A stretch of 28,864 bases of DNA, taken from positions 1 to 28,864 of the forward strand of contig JAQMWT010000638.1 in NCBI GenBank assembly GCA_029834535.1, in the 5' to 3' direction. The notes beneath the pieces are model-generated. The model was not told the origin of the DNA. It searched no databases and saw only the letters and a program-made list of their open reading frames with translations. The position numbers and the translations under genes are program-made. Origin of the DNA: Chrysophaeum taylorii. Taxonomy: Eukaryota; Sar; Pelagophyceae; Pelagomonadales; Pelagomonadaceae. Below are positions 16,871 to 25,414 of the stretch, piece after piece. Positions within the stretch are counted from its first letter, which is position 1. Every line of letters begins with the position of its first letter.

Positions 16871-17930
16871 CGCTAAACTGATGTGTCGGTGGGCGTTTTT
16901 CTCGGTCGCGTTTGTCGGAGCCTTGGACTTCTCGGCCGGCGGCGGGCCGAGCTCGAGGCGGTCGCACCGCGTGTCAAAACGTTGGGCCTTCAAGGTGAGC
17001 TCGTTGCGGCCTTTGAAGTCGATCCGGGCGAGGTACGTGTACAGTTATATGGTGGTGAACTTGCAAAGCGAGTCGTAGGTGTGTTGCTTCAGCTCTTCCA
17101 GCGCGCGCGCGATCTCGTCCTTCTTTTGCTGCGCCTCGCGTACCTTGGTGGCGTCGTCCTTGGGCCACTCTGCACTGGCGAGGCGCTGCTCGAAATTCTC
17201 GATGAAGCCCGGGACGCGCGAGCCCGACAGCAACCTTGTTGACGTGCAGTTGCTCGTCGACCTCGCCTCTCTCAAAGGCGGCGATGACGTCGGTGATTTT
17301 TTTCACGTTGAAGGCATTAAAGGCGTCGAGCGTCGGTCGGAAGCTTTGTATGCGAGCGCGTTCCCGATGTTGGAGGATCTCGGGCCTGCTGTGTTTGCGG
17401 TGAGCCGAGGTTCGATTGTACGAGAGTTCGGTGACGCCAGCAACCCCGCGTCGCTCGAGAGTCTCTTTCAAAGGCTATCGGACCAGGCGCTTCGGCCAGT
17501 GGGCGTTTGAAGGACTGCAGCAACAACTGGGCCGTCGACGCTAAGACGAAACTTCCGCGGCATCGTCGGCACTGAATGCACAAACAGCTACCAAAGTACA
17601 AGTCCCTATAGAGCGCGACGCCGTCCAGGCCCTCGGTGGTATGCGCCGAGGACTTAGTTCGCGTGAAGCTCTAAACAGGCCTCGGGGGGCGACGCTGTGC
17701 GCCAAAACGTGCCGAATGAGGGTTTCGTCGCTCACAATAAACAGCCGTGTCAACCGATTTCCACCTCGCCGCGTCGCGTTTCTTGCTCGGGGATACCCAG
17801 GGCGAGTACGACCAAGGTGCTGGCACGATGGGACCGACGGGACCTGTGAGGGATGCTCGTCGCCGAGCGCTTCTAGGGTTGGCCGACGGCCGAAGATTTT
17901 GAGTTTTTTGCAAATGGAAGGGCGCATGAC
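16871..17930 (-). pseudogene. Unidentified minus-strand protein gene remnant
   Basis: A possible start is the ATG near 17927 (MRPSICKKLKIFGRRPTLEA). Sensible coding then reads NRLTRLFIVSDETLIRHVLA. After a damaged stretch it resumes as AFNAFNVKKITDVIAAFERG, EVDEQLHVNKV, GFIENFEQRLASAEWPKD, a charged helix KVREAQQKKDEIARALEELK, YTYLARIDFKGRNELTLKA and RCDRLELGPP. Frames change at least three times. The later part looks like a helical protein with a coiled coil. I recognise no family. Its style resembles the coiled-coil gene at 11850-14944, but I found no direct sequence match. It may be a second transposon-derived or host gene fragment. Confidence 0.45.
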
Positions 17931-18106
17931 GTCACGAGGCCCTGGAGAGTGAGATTTTTTCTGAAGCACGGGATGTATTGAAAGCCGACGAATGCACTTT
18001 TGAATTAAGGTTGCTCGTCTTGTGTTCGAAAATGGTGGCTAGGGCCTAGTTTCATGCTTTCTTATCCGACCCTACCTGGAGGGTCGAGTCCCGGTCGGCG
18101 GGATCC
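17931..18106. other. Intergenic spacer, nothing definite
   Basis: This is upstream of the minus-strand remnant. No ORF, repeat or signal that I can support. Confidence 0.4.
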
Positions 18107-18345
18107 GGGTAGAACTTATTGATGCCCACGAGGCACATTTCCTGCTAGCCCGACGGGAGACATTCCATTGTCGGCGTAGTTAAGGGGTCGAGGAACCAGG
18201 CCAAGATGTGCGCCGGGTCCTTGAGGCTGACATGCCGTGCACCGGAGCCGTTCCAGCGACCGAGGAGGGCTGCCTCGGTTGCCTCCCGTGTCGCCTCGTC
18301 GAAGCAGCGGCAGTGTCAGCACCGTTGCATCTGTTTGGAACTTGC
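18107..18345 (-). pseudogene. hAT-like transposase C-terminal remnant
   Basis: Minus-strand reading gives DEATREATEAALLGRWNGSG, then HVSLKDPAHILAWFLDPLTT, an in-frame TAG, and EMCLVGINKFYPDP. The pattern of an R-W helix followed by a small-residue/His-containing stretch and 'A-x-x-LDP' is typical of the region before the dimerisation domain in hAT transposases. The piece is short (about 75 codons) and interrupted. The assignment is by motif style only. Confidence 0.45.
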
Positions 18346-18575
18346 GGACAGCAACGCCGGGGGGCGAAGACGGATGGTTATCGACGAGTTGGTTGTCAGT
18401 CACATCGCGGTCTCCTCGTCGCATGGCGAGAAGCTTCATGGTCACTCTCCGCCGACCGACCTTTCGGCGCTCCTCGTCTACAGGCCCGTGAGTCCGGACT
18501 GGCTCCTGTCGGTCCGGCCTGGCTCCCATGCTCGGGAGAGGTCTGAAGTTAGTTAGTTAGTTAGCGGACAGCAAC
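18344..18575 (+). mobile_element. Second short retroposon, with 12-bp TSD and TTAG tail
   Basis: The insert 18356-18563 is flanked by GCGGACAGCAAC at 18344-18355 and 18564-18575. Its 3' end (GTCCGGCCTGGCTCCCATGC, then AGGTCTGAAG and TTAG repeats) matches the insert at 6431-6814. Its 5' part differs, so it is a related or truncated subfamily sharing the 3' end. Confidence 0.7.
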
Positions 18576-18839
18576 CCCTTTAAATGCGCACGCCGTGTTT
18601 GAGTTTTGGCGAAGTTTAATCAGGAACAAAACCGGTGCAAAAAACCGAGTTTAATCCGGCGCGGTGTTTAGGTTCGGTCTATAAAGAGCTATATACTCGT
18701 TATTGCAAGTCACTTATGCTCGAAATACCTCCATAAAGTCCCCTGGCTTGTCTCAACTTCACTACGCGTCGGATTATAGACCTGTGCCAATTAATGATCC
18801 ACAGGAAAACCTAGTCCTCTTTGCAGATAATTCCGCTAG
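18576..18839. other. Non-coding spacer before copia copy C LTR
   Basis: AT-richer sequence. A short repeated phrase, AGTTTAATCAGGAACAAAAC and CGAGTTTAATCCGGCGC, lies at about 18616-18663. No gene is supported. Confidence 0.4.
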
Positions 18840-19265
18840 GCAGTGGTAAGATCACTGAGGAACCATCCCGTCTCACCGTGTGAGTCTAGCAGGGTAGAAT
18901 TCGGGGAACAAAGGGCACAGCCCCCCTAGCCTCGGCACACGGCAGACGATACATAGAAACACACCAAGGCAACATGTTATTACTACATACCTACGGGTCG
19001 CGCTAGACCATGACGATGAGCGTGAGCACGATATCGTTGACTATTGAATTGTGTAAAAGGGGAGAATAAGGGTAAGGAAGAGATCGCGCGCGTTCTCAAC
19101 GGACGGATAAGGGGTAAGGAGTCAGCAGATTTCTCTGCACCCCCTCGAGATGTCTTGATGCAGAGCAATATGACATCTCTTGAGAAATGTGATAAGGACG
19201 AGATCATGATGAACAGGAAGTGGACTTCAGAGGCCACATTAAGTGGTACAACATGTTCATCATAG
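18840..19265 (-). repeat. 3' LTR of copia copy C (approximate)
   Basis: On the minus strand the region shares long blocks with the copy A LTR (CATCTCGAGGGGGTGCAGAG, CATGGTCTAGCGCG, CGGTGAGACGGGATGG, CTTACCACTGC). A likely start is TGTTGTACCACTTAATGTGG near 19258 and a likely end is TTACCA near 18845, giving TG...CA. It is about 60-70% alike to A by eye, so the two insertions are not recent duplicates. Confidence 0.65.
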
Positions 19266-19366
19266 ACACTAGGTGTCAGACTTAGGGGACTTGGACTTGG
19301 CTGTCAGGACTTCGAGGACTTGGCCAGAGGAGTAACACTTTGAATGTTCTTAGCAAGAAGGGAAGC

Positions 19367-20074
19367 CTAGATAAAGTGTTGAGTTGTTGTTGGCGGTAGT
19401 GGTGAGGAAATGGCTCGATCCTCAGATATTTCGCGTATGGCGGATAGGTCATCATCCTCAGGTTCAGCAGAGGGATTGATGCTCTTTGCCAAGCAGTGCT
19501 GAGGAACGATTCTGTGAGTACGAGCGAGCAATTGATTTAAGATTTGCGGGATGAGATCACTCAATTGTAGTTCATCGAGGTTGTCCTCAACAAATCGTGG
19601 GGAAGTGAAAGGGCCTTGTAATGATTCCGCCTGTTGCAGAGACGGGTGATGAGTCACGAGAATTAGCTCGTGACGAAGTTTAAAGAGCGTGCCGTCGGGC
19701 ACGCCATGTTTAATATCATATTGGTCGTTGAGCGACAGCGTTATCCTGTTGAGCAGCTCACTGATTTTGAATAAGGTTACTAGGAGAATGTTTGTGTTGG
19801 ATGTGGCAGGAAACACTCGGTTCTCCATCTCAACGATATTTGTGATAGCACTGCGCAAGTCAGATCGTAGGGCAGTGTTTTCGGTTGTCAAGACATGAAG
19901 ACGTCGGTCAAGTTGCTCGTGCGATACTTGGAGCGTCTCAACCTGTTGAGTGAGCTGAGTTATTTGGGAAGATGAGACTTCAAGGTCTGGGCAATTTGCA
20001 GTAGCTGGTGTTGGTGCCGGGGCAATATATGCCGTTGGCGGGTAGTTTAACGACGTTTCGTCGCGGCGGTAAGT
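19367..20074 (-). pseudogene. copia copy C: C-terminal part of downstream ORF (coiled coil, acidic tail)
   Basis: The frame is open from 20074 to a stop at about 19367 (~235 codons). No ATG lies near the beginning, so it continues from upstream coding after a -1 change. It reads TSLNYPPTAYIAPAPTPATA, then a coiled coil (SQITQLTQQVETLQVSHEQL, then RLHVLTTENTALRSDLRS), NRVFPATSNTNILLV, LNRITLSLNDQYD, and the acidic end EPEDDDLSAIREISEDRA. Copies A (4110-4675) and B match it. The boundary coincides with the 21-nt motif at 20043-20066. Confidence 0.7.
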
Positions 20075-21269
20075 TCAGCGTAGAGTTGAGGATATCTAGG
20101 CGATAACAGCTTAGCAAAGTCTTTACGGTCAGCATCGGGGAACGTAGTAGGTGCTGATATCTCATCAAAGATCGATGGTGGCATCTCTTCGTCGTCGAGG
20201 GAATTATAGTCGGCAATGTGTTGAACGAGGGAGCGACAAAAGGTTTGAACTAAAGGCTTGTAGGCACTGGCCTTAATGATCGACTGTTTCTTCGCATGTG
20301 TGCGCACAACCGTCACGATAACCGATAAGTGTTATAAGTGAGGTCGAGAGATGTACTTTAGGTTGAAGGGATAAGCCACTTGTTGCGAGTCTGTAGAGAG
20401 CGTATATGGCGCGATGATATCATCGGGTGGAGTGTATTCTTTGGCTATTTCTTGCAGCAGTGCGCGTAGATCCGCAGGTGGAAAGTAAACGCGGAGGATG
20501 GTAGCCCGGAGGTGACCAGCAGGAGATGATTCACACGAAAAAGCAACAAGACGTGCATTCCATGCAAAGAAAAGAAATGAAACAAGAATGTGGTCGGAGT
20601 TTCGACACGCACAACACAATGGACATAGTAGGAACGGAAACAGGTATGAAGGCGTTTCTAATGTGTGACTCGCTGGCGAGATGTTCCAAGACAGCGGCAG
20701 GAAGTTCATCCAGTTTTGTAGGCAGACACACAAATCTGAAGCGGCTTACCATTGTCTTTGTCAAAACATTGGAGGCAATGAAATGAAATTAGCTGAGTCT
20801 CCTTCTTAGGACCACGGTAACATAAAGTAGCGTGTATTGCTGGTGCAGTCGACAGAGGAAAGACGACCGGTGTCCGGATAGACAAGTAGTTCCCCAATTC
20901 CATGAAGACTTGGAAGTCCAAATGGTCTCGAGAAGCATAGAGGGAGTCGATAGCTTTCCTTAAATCAGTGTGCAAGAACGAAGAGAGCAGGTTAGTAAAA
21001 GGATGTCTGTGCTTTTCATCAGAGAGAACAGACAAGCCCTGTTCGTGCTGACTGGCATCAAAAACCACAGCATCTGCAAAAGTATTTGGCGAGCTTGAGC
21101 CAGCACGCATCGCAGCGGCTGAAGTAGAGGGCAAACGTGTAACGCCATCGCGAGTCGGCTTCCAGCGGCTCGGGGGAGTGTTGGCAGAAGACTCCGCGGG
21201 AGTAAGGGCTCGCGGCAGTTCGCGACGGGCGGGCGTGACTCCGCGTGGGAAGCTTCGCCAGTGCTGCAT
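20047..21269 (-). pseudogene. copia copy C: N-terminal and middle part of downstream ORF
   Basis: The start is the ATG at 21269 (MQHWRSFPRGVTPARRELPR). The beginning is basic and rich in Pro/Ser/Thr, as in copy B. The first frame ends near 20706 after YRGPKKETQLISFHCLQCFD. Coding resumes in the frame KLDELPAAVLEHLASESHIR (about 20720-20660), then HLRATILRVYFPPADLRALL (ending about 20332), then LVQTFCRSLVQHIADYNSLD and PSIFDEI in the frame ending at TAA near 20047 (AATKRR). Every block has a counterpart in the intact copy B ORF, so this is the same protein with about three frameshifts. Confidence 0.68.
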
Positions 21270-21308
21270 TGGCGACGTACAAGTAAGAGGTAGTGGCAAA
21301 AGTGAAGG

Positions 21309-21330
21309 CTAGTTTAACGACATTGCGGTC
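21309..21330 (-). promoter_or_regulatory. Conserved motif between pol and downstream ORF (copy C)
   Basis: The minus strand reads GACCGCAATGTCGTTAAACT then AG. It lies about 15 bases after the pol TAA and about 40 bases before the ATG of the next ORF, the same position as in copies A and B. Confidence 0.5.
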
Positions 21331-21344
21331 ACCAGGGTTAGCGA

Positions 21345-21917
21345 TTAGGTCGCATTTTGGTCTGAACCAGTAGCATGATGCTTACCTAGAAGAGAGCGAA
21401 ACGTAGCAAAGTCGGCTGCAAGAGGCTTTGCACACCCGCCAGCTACATTTAGCTTGCCTGGGACGTGGTGGACGCGAATCTTCTGTAATGCGACATATTC
21501 GCGAATTTTGAACCATCGTGTAGAGAGGGCTTTGCTGCGAGAAGAGCCGTCAGGATTATTGGAAGTGTGCACGGCGGGAGCATTGTCAGACAAAAGAGGC
21601 AGGATTCTGATGAAGCGCATGTCCTCGGCAATAGTATTGTTGTCAGCGTCAAAATCGGATGGAGGGTCAGCTTGCGTGTTCATGTAGAATGTCGGATTAA
21701 CCACAAACGAGAGTTCTAGGAGTAGCTTACGGAGCCAGACTGCTTCGTCAGCGCAGATGCTAAGGGCAATAAGCTCAGCTTCGTGGGCAGAACACGGTAC
21801 GATAGGTTGTAGTTTGCTTTTCCATGCGATGAGACAGTTGAACAAGTAGAAGACTAAACCCGTAGTGGACTTCCTGTCTTCCTGTTCCAGTGAAGGGGCA
21901 TTGTCAGCATCCACCAT
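21345..21917 (-). pseudogene. pol: copia copy C pol: RNase H domain
   Basis: The segment reads MVDADNAPSLEQEDRKSTTG, WKSKLQPIVPCSAHEAELIA, LSDNAPAVHTSNNPD and GCAKPLA at the usual closing block. In that block A has ADGFTKPLA while C has AGGCAKPLA, so the conserved Asp and Thr are lost. STHEAE is also changed to SAHEAE. The frame is otherwise open to TAA at about 21343. It is closely related to copy A. Confidence 0.9.
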
Positions 21918-22519
21918 GGCAACGAGGGGTCGATTTTGCCAGTATTGATATCTTTAGCCTGATAATCGACTATTGTCGATAAGTCAACTCGATTAGCGGA
22001 TATACTGCGAAAGTGATTTTCGATAGCACTCCCTTTAGGGTGGAACCCGAGGCGAAGAGCTCGATTGGCGGGTTTACGAAGGTACCTTCGGAGGTGACAG
22101 AGCATCTGGACATGCACATAAGTAGGTGAGTGCACACATCGGGAACAGCGTCCTAGAGCTTGGGAGAAACCTGGGCGACAGGCGACTTGCATGAACGCCA
22201 ACTTGCCAAGTAAAGTGGCGAAGTGGCCGTGGATATAAATTCCCACATAAGCGGAAGGAGAACCTTCTTTGTAGGTGAAGGTTGGTGACATAGGATACTT
22301 CAGCGGAGTAAGTGTCTTCAGTATGGGATGGTCATCGAATAGCGCATCTAGCTTGGCTTGAACGTCTAAAGATATAGATCCATCCGGCGTTCGGCAGACA
22401 CGCATTCCCAGAAGAGTGTGGGCTGGCTCGAACTGTTCCACAGAGAAGCGCTTATGCAGTGCTTCTTGGAGCTCAGTGCGTAGCGTGTCGTCGTTCGACA
22501 CTATAACAATATCGTCCAC
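21854..22519 (-). pseudogene. pol: copia copy C pol: 5'-truncated RT, from the catalytic box on
   Basis: Coding begins abruptly at the VDDIVIVSNDD catalytic box, continues EQFEPAHTLLGMRVCRTPDG, LLGKLAFMQVACRPGFSQAL, and runs to the start of RNase H. The true start is absent: at 22520 the sequence becomes a CTACTAATCGACAGATG repeat with a TGTC microsatellite, so the copy was truncated by insertion or deletion there. A one-base loss near 21918-21925 separates it from the RNase H frame. Confidence 0.88.
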
Positions 22520-22681
22520 CGATCCTTACTACTAATCGACAGATGTTTGTCTGTCTGTCTGTTTGTTTGTCTTTAAATGTCGACTGCTAAGAGGGGGGTG
22601 TGTGTGGGGAGCATGAAGGATGTGGGTGGGTTTGTGGGGTAGGAGGGATGTGCCTGACGGGCGGAGAAAAGTACGCGGGAC
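22520..22681. repeat. TGTC/TGTT microsatellite and G/T-rich module
   Basis: ACTAATCGACAGATGTTTG then (TGTC)n at about 22544-22572, followed by CTTTAAATGTCGACTGCTAA, GAGGGGGGTGTGTGTGGGG, GCATGAAGGATGTGGGTGGG. The second part is repeated directly at 23184-23272 and inverted at 24260-24320. Confidence 0.8.
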
Positions 22682-23100
22682 CTAGTCGGGGTCATCGCCG
22701 AGTCGTGGGGCAGGCGAAGAGAGGACGGGCCCCGCCCGTAGGTCGTACGCATGCTGCCGCCGGACGTATGTGCGACGAAGGGTGACGTCCTGCTGGGATC
22801 GGGCGGCCTGGGTGGGGTTCCCCGCGAGATGGGTGAGGGCGGTGAGGGCACAGCGAGCCCGGCCTAATGCGTTGGCGATCCCCCACTCACGGTAGATGCG
22901 ACGAGTTTGGGCCGCCTTTGCCTCTGTGAAGTTGGAGTTGGCGCAGCCGCTTGCCACCCAGGTTCGCGCAGCGATGCGCTCTGCGCATGTTTGGGCGAGA
23001 GCGTGGCACGCCGCGCTGGCCTCACCGAAGGCACCAAAGACGAGGCCGGCGACGGTGCCGTAGCTACGTAGCCGCTGTTCGACAGGGCCCAAGAAGCCAG
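22682..23100 (-). pseudogene. LINE-like retrotransposon C-terminal fragment
   Basis: The minus-strand frame is open over about 135 codons: LRSYGTVAGLVFGAFGEASA, ACHALAQTCAERIAARTW, then IYREWGIANALGRARCALTA. The 'VFGAFGEAS...H.L' block followed by basic helices and an 'R...R.A.A...L' stretch is a pattern I associate with C-terminal ends of reverse transcriptases in algal and protist non-LTR elements. No RT catalytic motifs are included. The fragment is flanked on both sides by the same G/T-rich module, which may be the end of its parent element. Confidence 0.45.
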
Positions 23101-23183
23101 GCGGTGGTGCTGTACCATGATGATAGGGATGATGGCGTCGATCAGCGGGCGTGAGCGAGGTATTCGGAGTGGACTTGCGCTGC

Positions 23184-23295
23184 GTTTGTTTGTCTTTAAA
23201 TGTCGACTGCTAAGAGGGGGGTGTGCGACTGCTAGGAGGGGGGTGTGTGTGGGGAGCATGAAGGATGTGGCTGCGTTTGTTTGTCTTTAATGTTC
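23184..23295. repeat. Second direct copy of the G/T-rich module, internally duplicated
   Basis: TTTGTCTTTAAATGTCGACT, GCTAAGAGGGGGGTGTG, and then part of it again (CGACTGCTAGGAGGGGGGTG). A TTTGTTTGTCTTTAATGTTC phrase follows before the Helitron tail begins at about 23296. Confidence 0.75.
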
Positions 23296-23640
23296 GACAA
23301 GTGCAGGCCAGTAAGTTCACCTAACCCCAATCTCTAACCCCAGTATGTTCACCTGGTCCCAGTAAGTTCACCTGTGTTAGTTCACCTAGTCCAAATCTCC
23401 AACCCCAGTAAGTTCGGCGTAAACCCACTCGTGCTCACACCACTCCTTCGAGCTCGTCGCTGTCGCCTCCGCCAATCTAAACTGCTTCGATCCGCACACG
23501 CCGCTCACCTTTGAGTTTACTCTAAAACCCCCAGTAAGCTCACCTGGTCCCCAGTTAGTTCACCTGGTCACTATACTCACCTAGTCCCAATCTCAAACCC
23601 CAGTAAGTTCACCCGGTCCCAGTAAGTTCACCTACAGTGC
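23296..23640 (-). repeat. Helitron fragment H2: iteron-like tail
   Basis: Variants of CCAGTAAGTTCACCTGGT flank the same unique block as in H1 (AGTAAGTTCGGCGTAAACCC, then GAGTTTACTCTAAA). The outer border ACAAGTGCAGG is shared with fragment H3, which fixes this end of the element. Confidence 0.7.
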
Positions 23641-24240
23641 GCGTGTAGACGCCGGGAGGGGGCTTATCGGTATTGCGCAGCACGTGTGGGGTAGGGTGGA
23701 GTCGTCGACTCAGAAGAGCATATTCTCGGGGTTGCCGATCGACAGAGAGCCACGTAGAGCCGGACGTGACAGAAGACGGGCTTGTGGGCAAGAGGACGCC
23801 GACCTCGCGGGGCGTCTGGCCCTGGCTCTTGTTGATCGTTTGGCGTAGGCGGGCCTTAAGGGATACAGGTTGGAGGAGCCTCGGCGACAACGACACGATC
23901 AATGATGTATCTGGTACCGTTGCAGTGGCCGTGCGACGGGTCGAGGTTGCGAAGACTTTAAGCTCGCGATCAAAGTCAGCATTTCGTTGGTTGTCAGGGA
24001 GTTGAAAACTCGACTGTAAAGAGCGAGGCGTCGTCTCCCGACCAAACCTAGTCGGCCGAAAAGAACTCCGACGCCTCGTCTCCGGGAAAGGCCGCGGTCA
24101 TGCGCGCGTTGTCAGCATCGACAACATCGTTTCGACGAGGCGTGAGAATGGCGCGCTGAAAGAGCCGCCGCGGGTCGTGGAAGTGGTCTGCGAGGTTGCC
24201 GTAGACGGCTTGGAGGATCAATGTTAGCGCGCCTACCTGA
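23641..24240 (-). pseudogene. Helitron helicase C-terminal fragment H2
   Basis: The minus strand reads LILQAVYGNLADHFHDPRRL, FQRAILTPRRNDVVDADNAR, PGDEASEFFSAD, then after a frame change INKSQGQTPREVGVLLP. The order matches the last third of a Helitron Pif1-type helicase, with motif VI partly preserved. The ATP-binding motifs and the Rep domain are absent. Stops in the middle (e.g. in the region after EFFSAD) make it inactive. It shares ~90% or more of positions with H3 by eye. Confidence 0.78.
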
Positions 24241-24432
24241 TCCTTACCCTGAATCGGGGGACAAACGCCCACAAACCCACCCACATCCTTCATGCTCCCC
24301 ACACACACCCCCCTCTTAGCAGTCCTATCCTATCTTAACTACTAATCGACAGATGTTTGTTTGTTTGTTTGTTTGTCTGTCTGTTTGTCCCTCGATTTAG
24401 GGTAAGGATCAGGTAGGCGCGAGAGTAAGGAT
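24241..24432. repeat. Spacer between H2 and H3 with inverted G/T module and GTTT microsatellite
   Basis: Between the two inverted Helitron fragments lie CCCACAAACCCACCCACATC (inverted module), ACTAATCGACAGATGTTTG, a (GTTT)n/(GTCT)n tract at about 24354-24389, and a duplicated AAGGATCAGGTAGGCGCGAG at about 24404-24450. Confidence 0.75.
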
Positions 24433-25045
24433 CAGGTAGGCGCGAGAGCCAGACAGTGATCCTCCAAGCCGTCTACGGCGACCTCGCAGACTATTTCCAC
24501 GAGCCGCGGCGGCTCTTTCAGCGCGCCATTCTCACGCCCCGTCGAAACGATGTTGTCGATGCTGACAACGCGCGCATGACCGCGGCCTTTTTTTCCCGGA
24601 GACGAGGCGTCGGAGTTCTTTTCGGCTGACTAGGCTGGGTCGGAAGACGACGCCTCGCTCTTTACAGTAGAGTTTTCAACTCCCTGACAACCAACGGCAT
24701 GCTGACTTTGATCGCGAGCTTAATGTCTTCGCAACCTCGACCCGTCGCACGGCCACTGCAACGGTACCAGATACATGATCGATCGTGTCGTTGTCACCGA
24801 GGCTCCTCCAACCTGTATCCCTTAAGGCCCGCCTACGCCAAACGATCAACAAGAGCCAGGGCCAGACGCCCCGCGAGGTCGGCGTCCTCTTTCCCAAGCC
24901 CGTCTTCTGCCACGTCCAGCTCTACGTGGCTCTCTGTCGATCGGCAACCCCGAGGATATACTCATCTGGGTCGACGACTCCACCCTACCCCACACGTGCT
25001 GCGCAATACCGATAAGCCCCCTCACGGCGTCTACACGCGCACTGT
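24433..25045 (+). pseudogene. Helitron helicase C-terminal fragment H3
   Basis: The + strand reads LQAVYGDLADYFHEPRRLFQ, RAILTPRRNDVVDADNARM, then an 8-base T run (frameshift), later INKSQGQTPREVGVLFPKP, VFCHVQLYVALCRSA and GNPEDILIWVDDSTLPHT in another frame. These are the final helicase motifs of a Helitron. The serine of the usual ALSR motif is changed to cysteine. It is the inverted partner of H2. Confidence 0.78.
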
Positions 25046-25363
25046 AGGTGAACTTACTGGGGCCAGGTGAACTTACTGGGGTTGGAGATTGGGACTAGGT
25101 GAGATGAGTGACCAGGTGGAACTGCGACCAGGTGAACATACTGGGGTTTTTAGAGTAAAGGGTTTTTAGAGTAAACTCAAAGGTTGGCGGCGCTTGCGGA
25201 TCAAAGCAGCTTAGATTGGCGGAGGCGAGAGCGACGAGGTCAAAGGAGTTGGTGTGAGCTAGGTGAACTTACTGACCAGGTGAACTTATATGAAACTTAC
25301 TGGGACCAGGTGAACTTACTGGGGTTAGAGATTGGGACTAGGTGAACTTACTGGCCTGCACTT
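25046..25363 (+). repeat. Helitron fragment H3: iteron-like tail
   Basis: The tail carries repeats of the reverse complement of the H1/H2 unit (AGGTGAACTTACTGG) and ends GGCCTGCACTTGT, the same border as H2. Internal units are more eroded than in H2. Confidence 0.7.
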
Positions 25364-25414
25364 GTATTTCTAAAAAGAAAATCCTTACACTTCTTCCTCT
25401 TTTTTTTGCTATGC

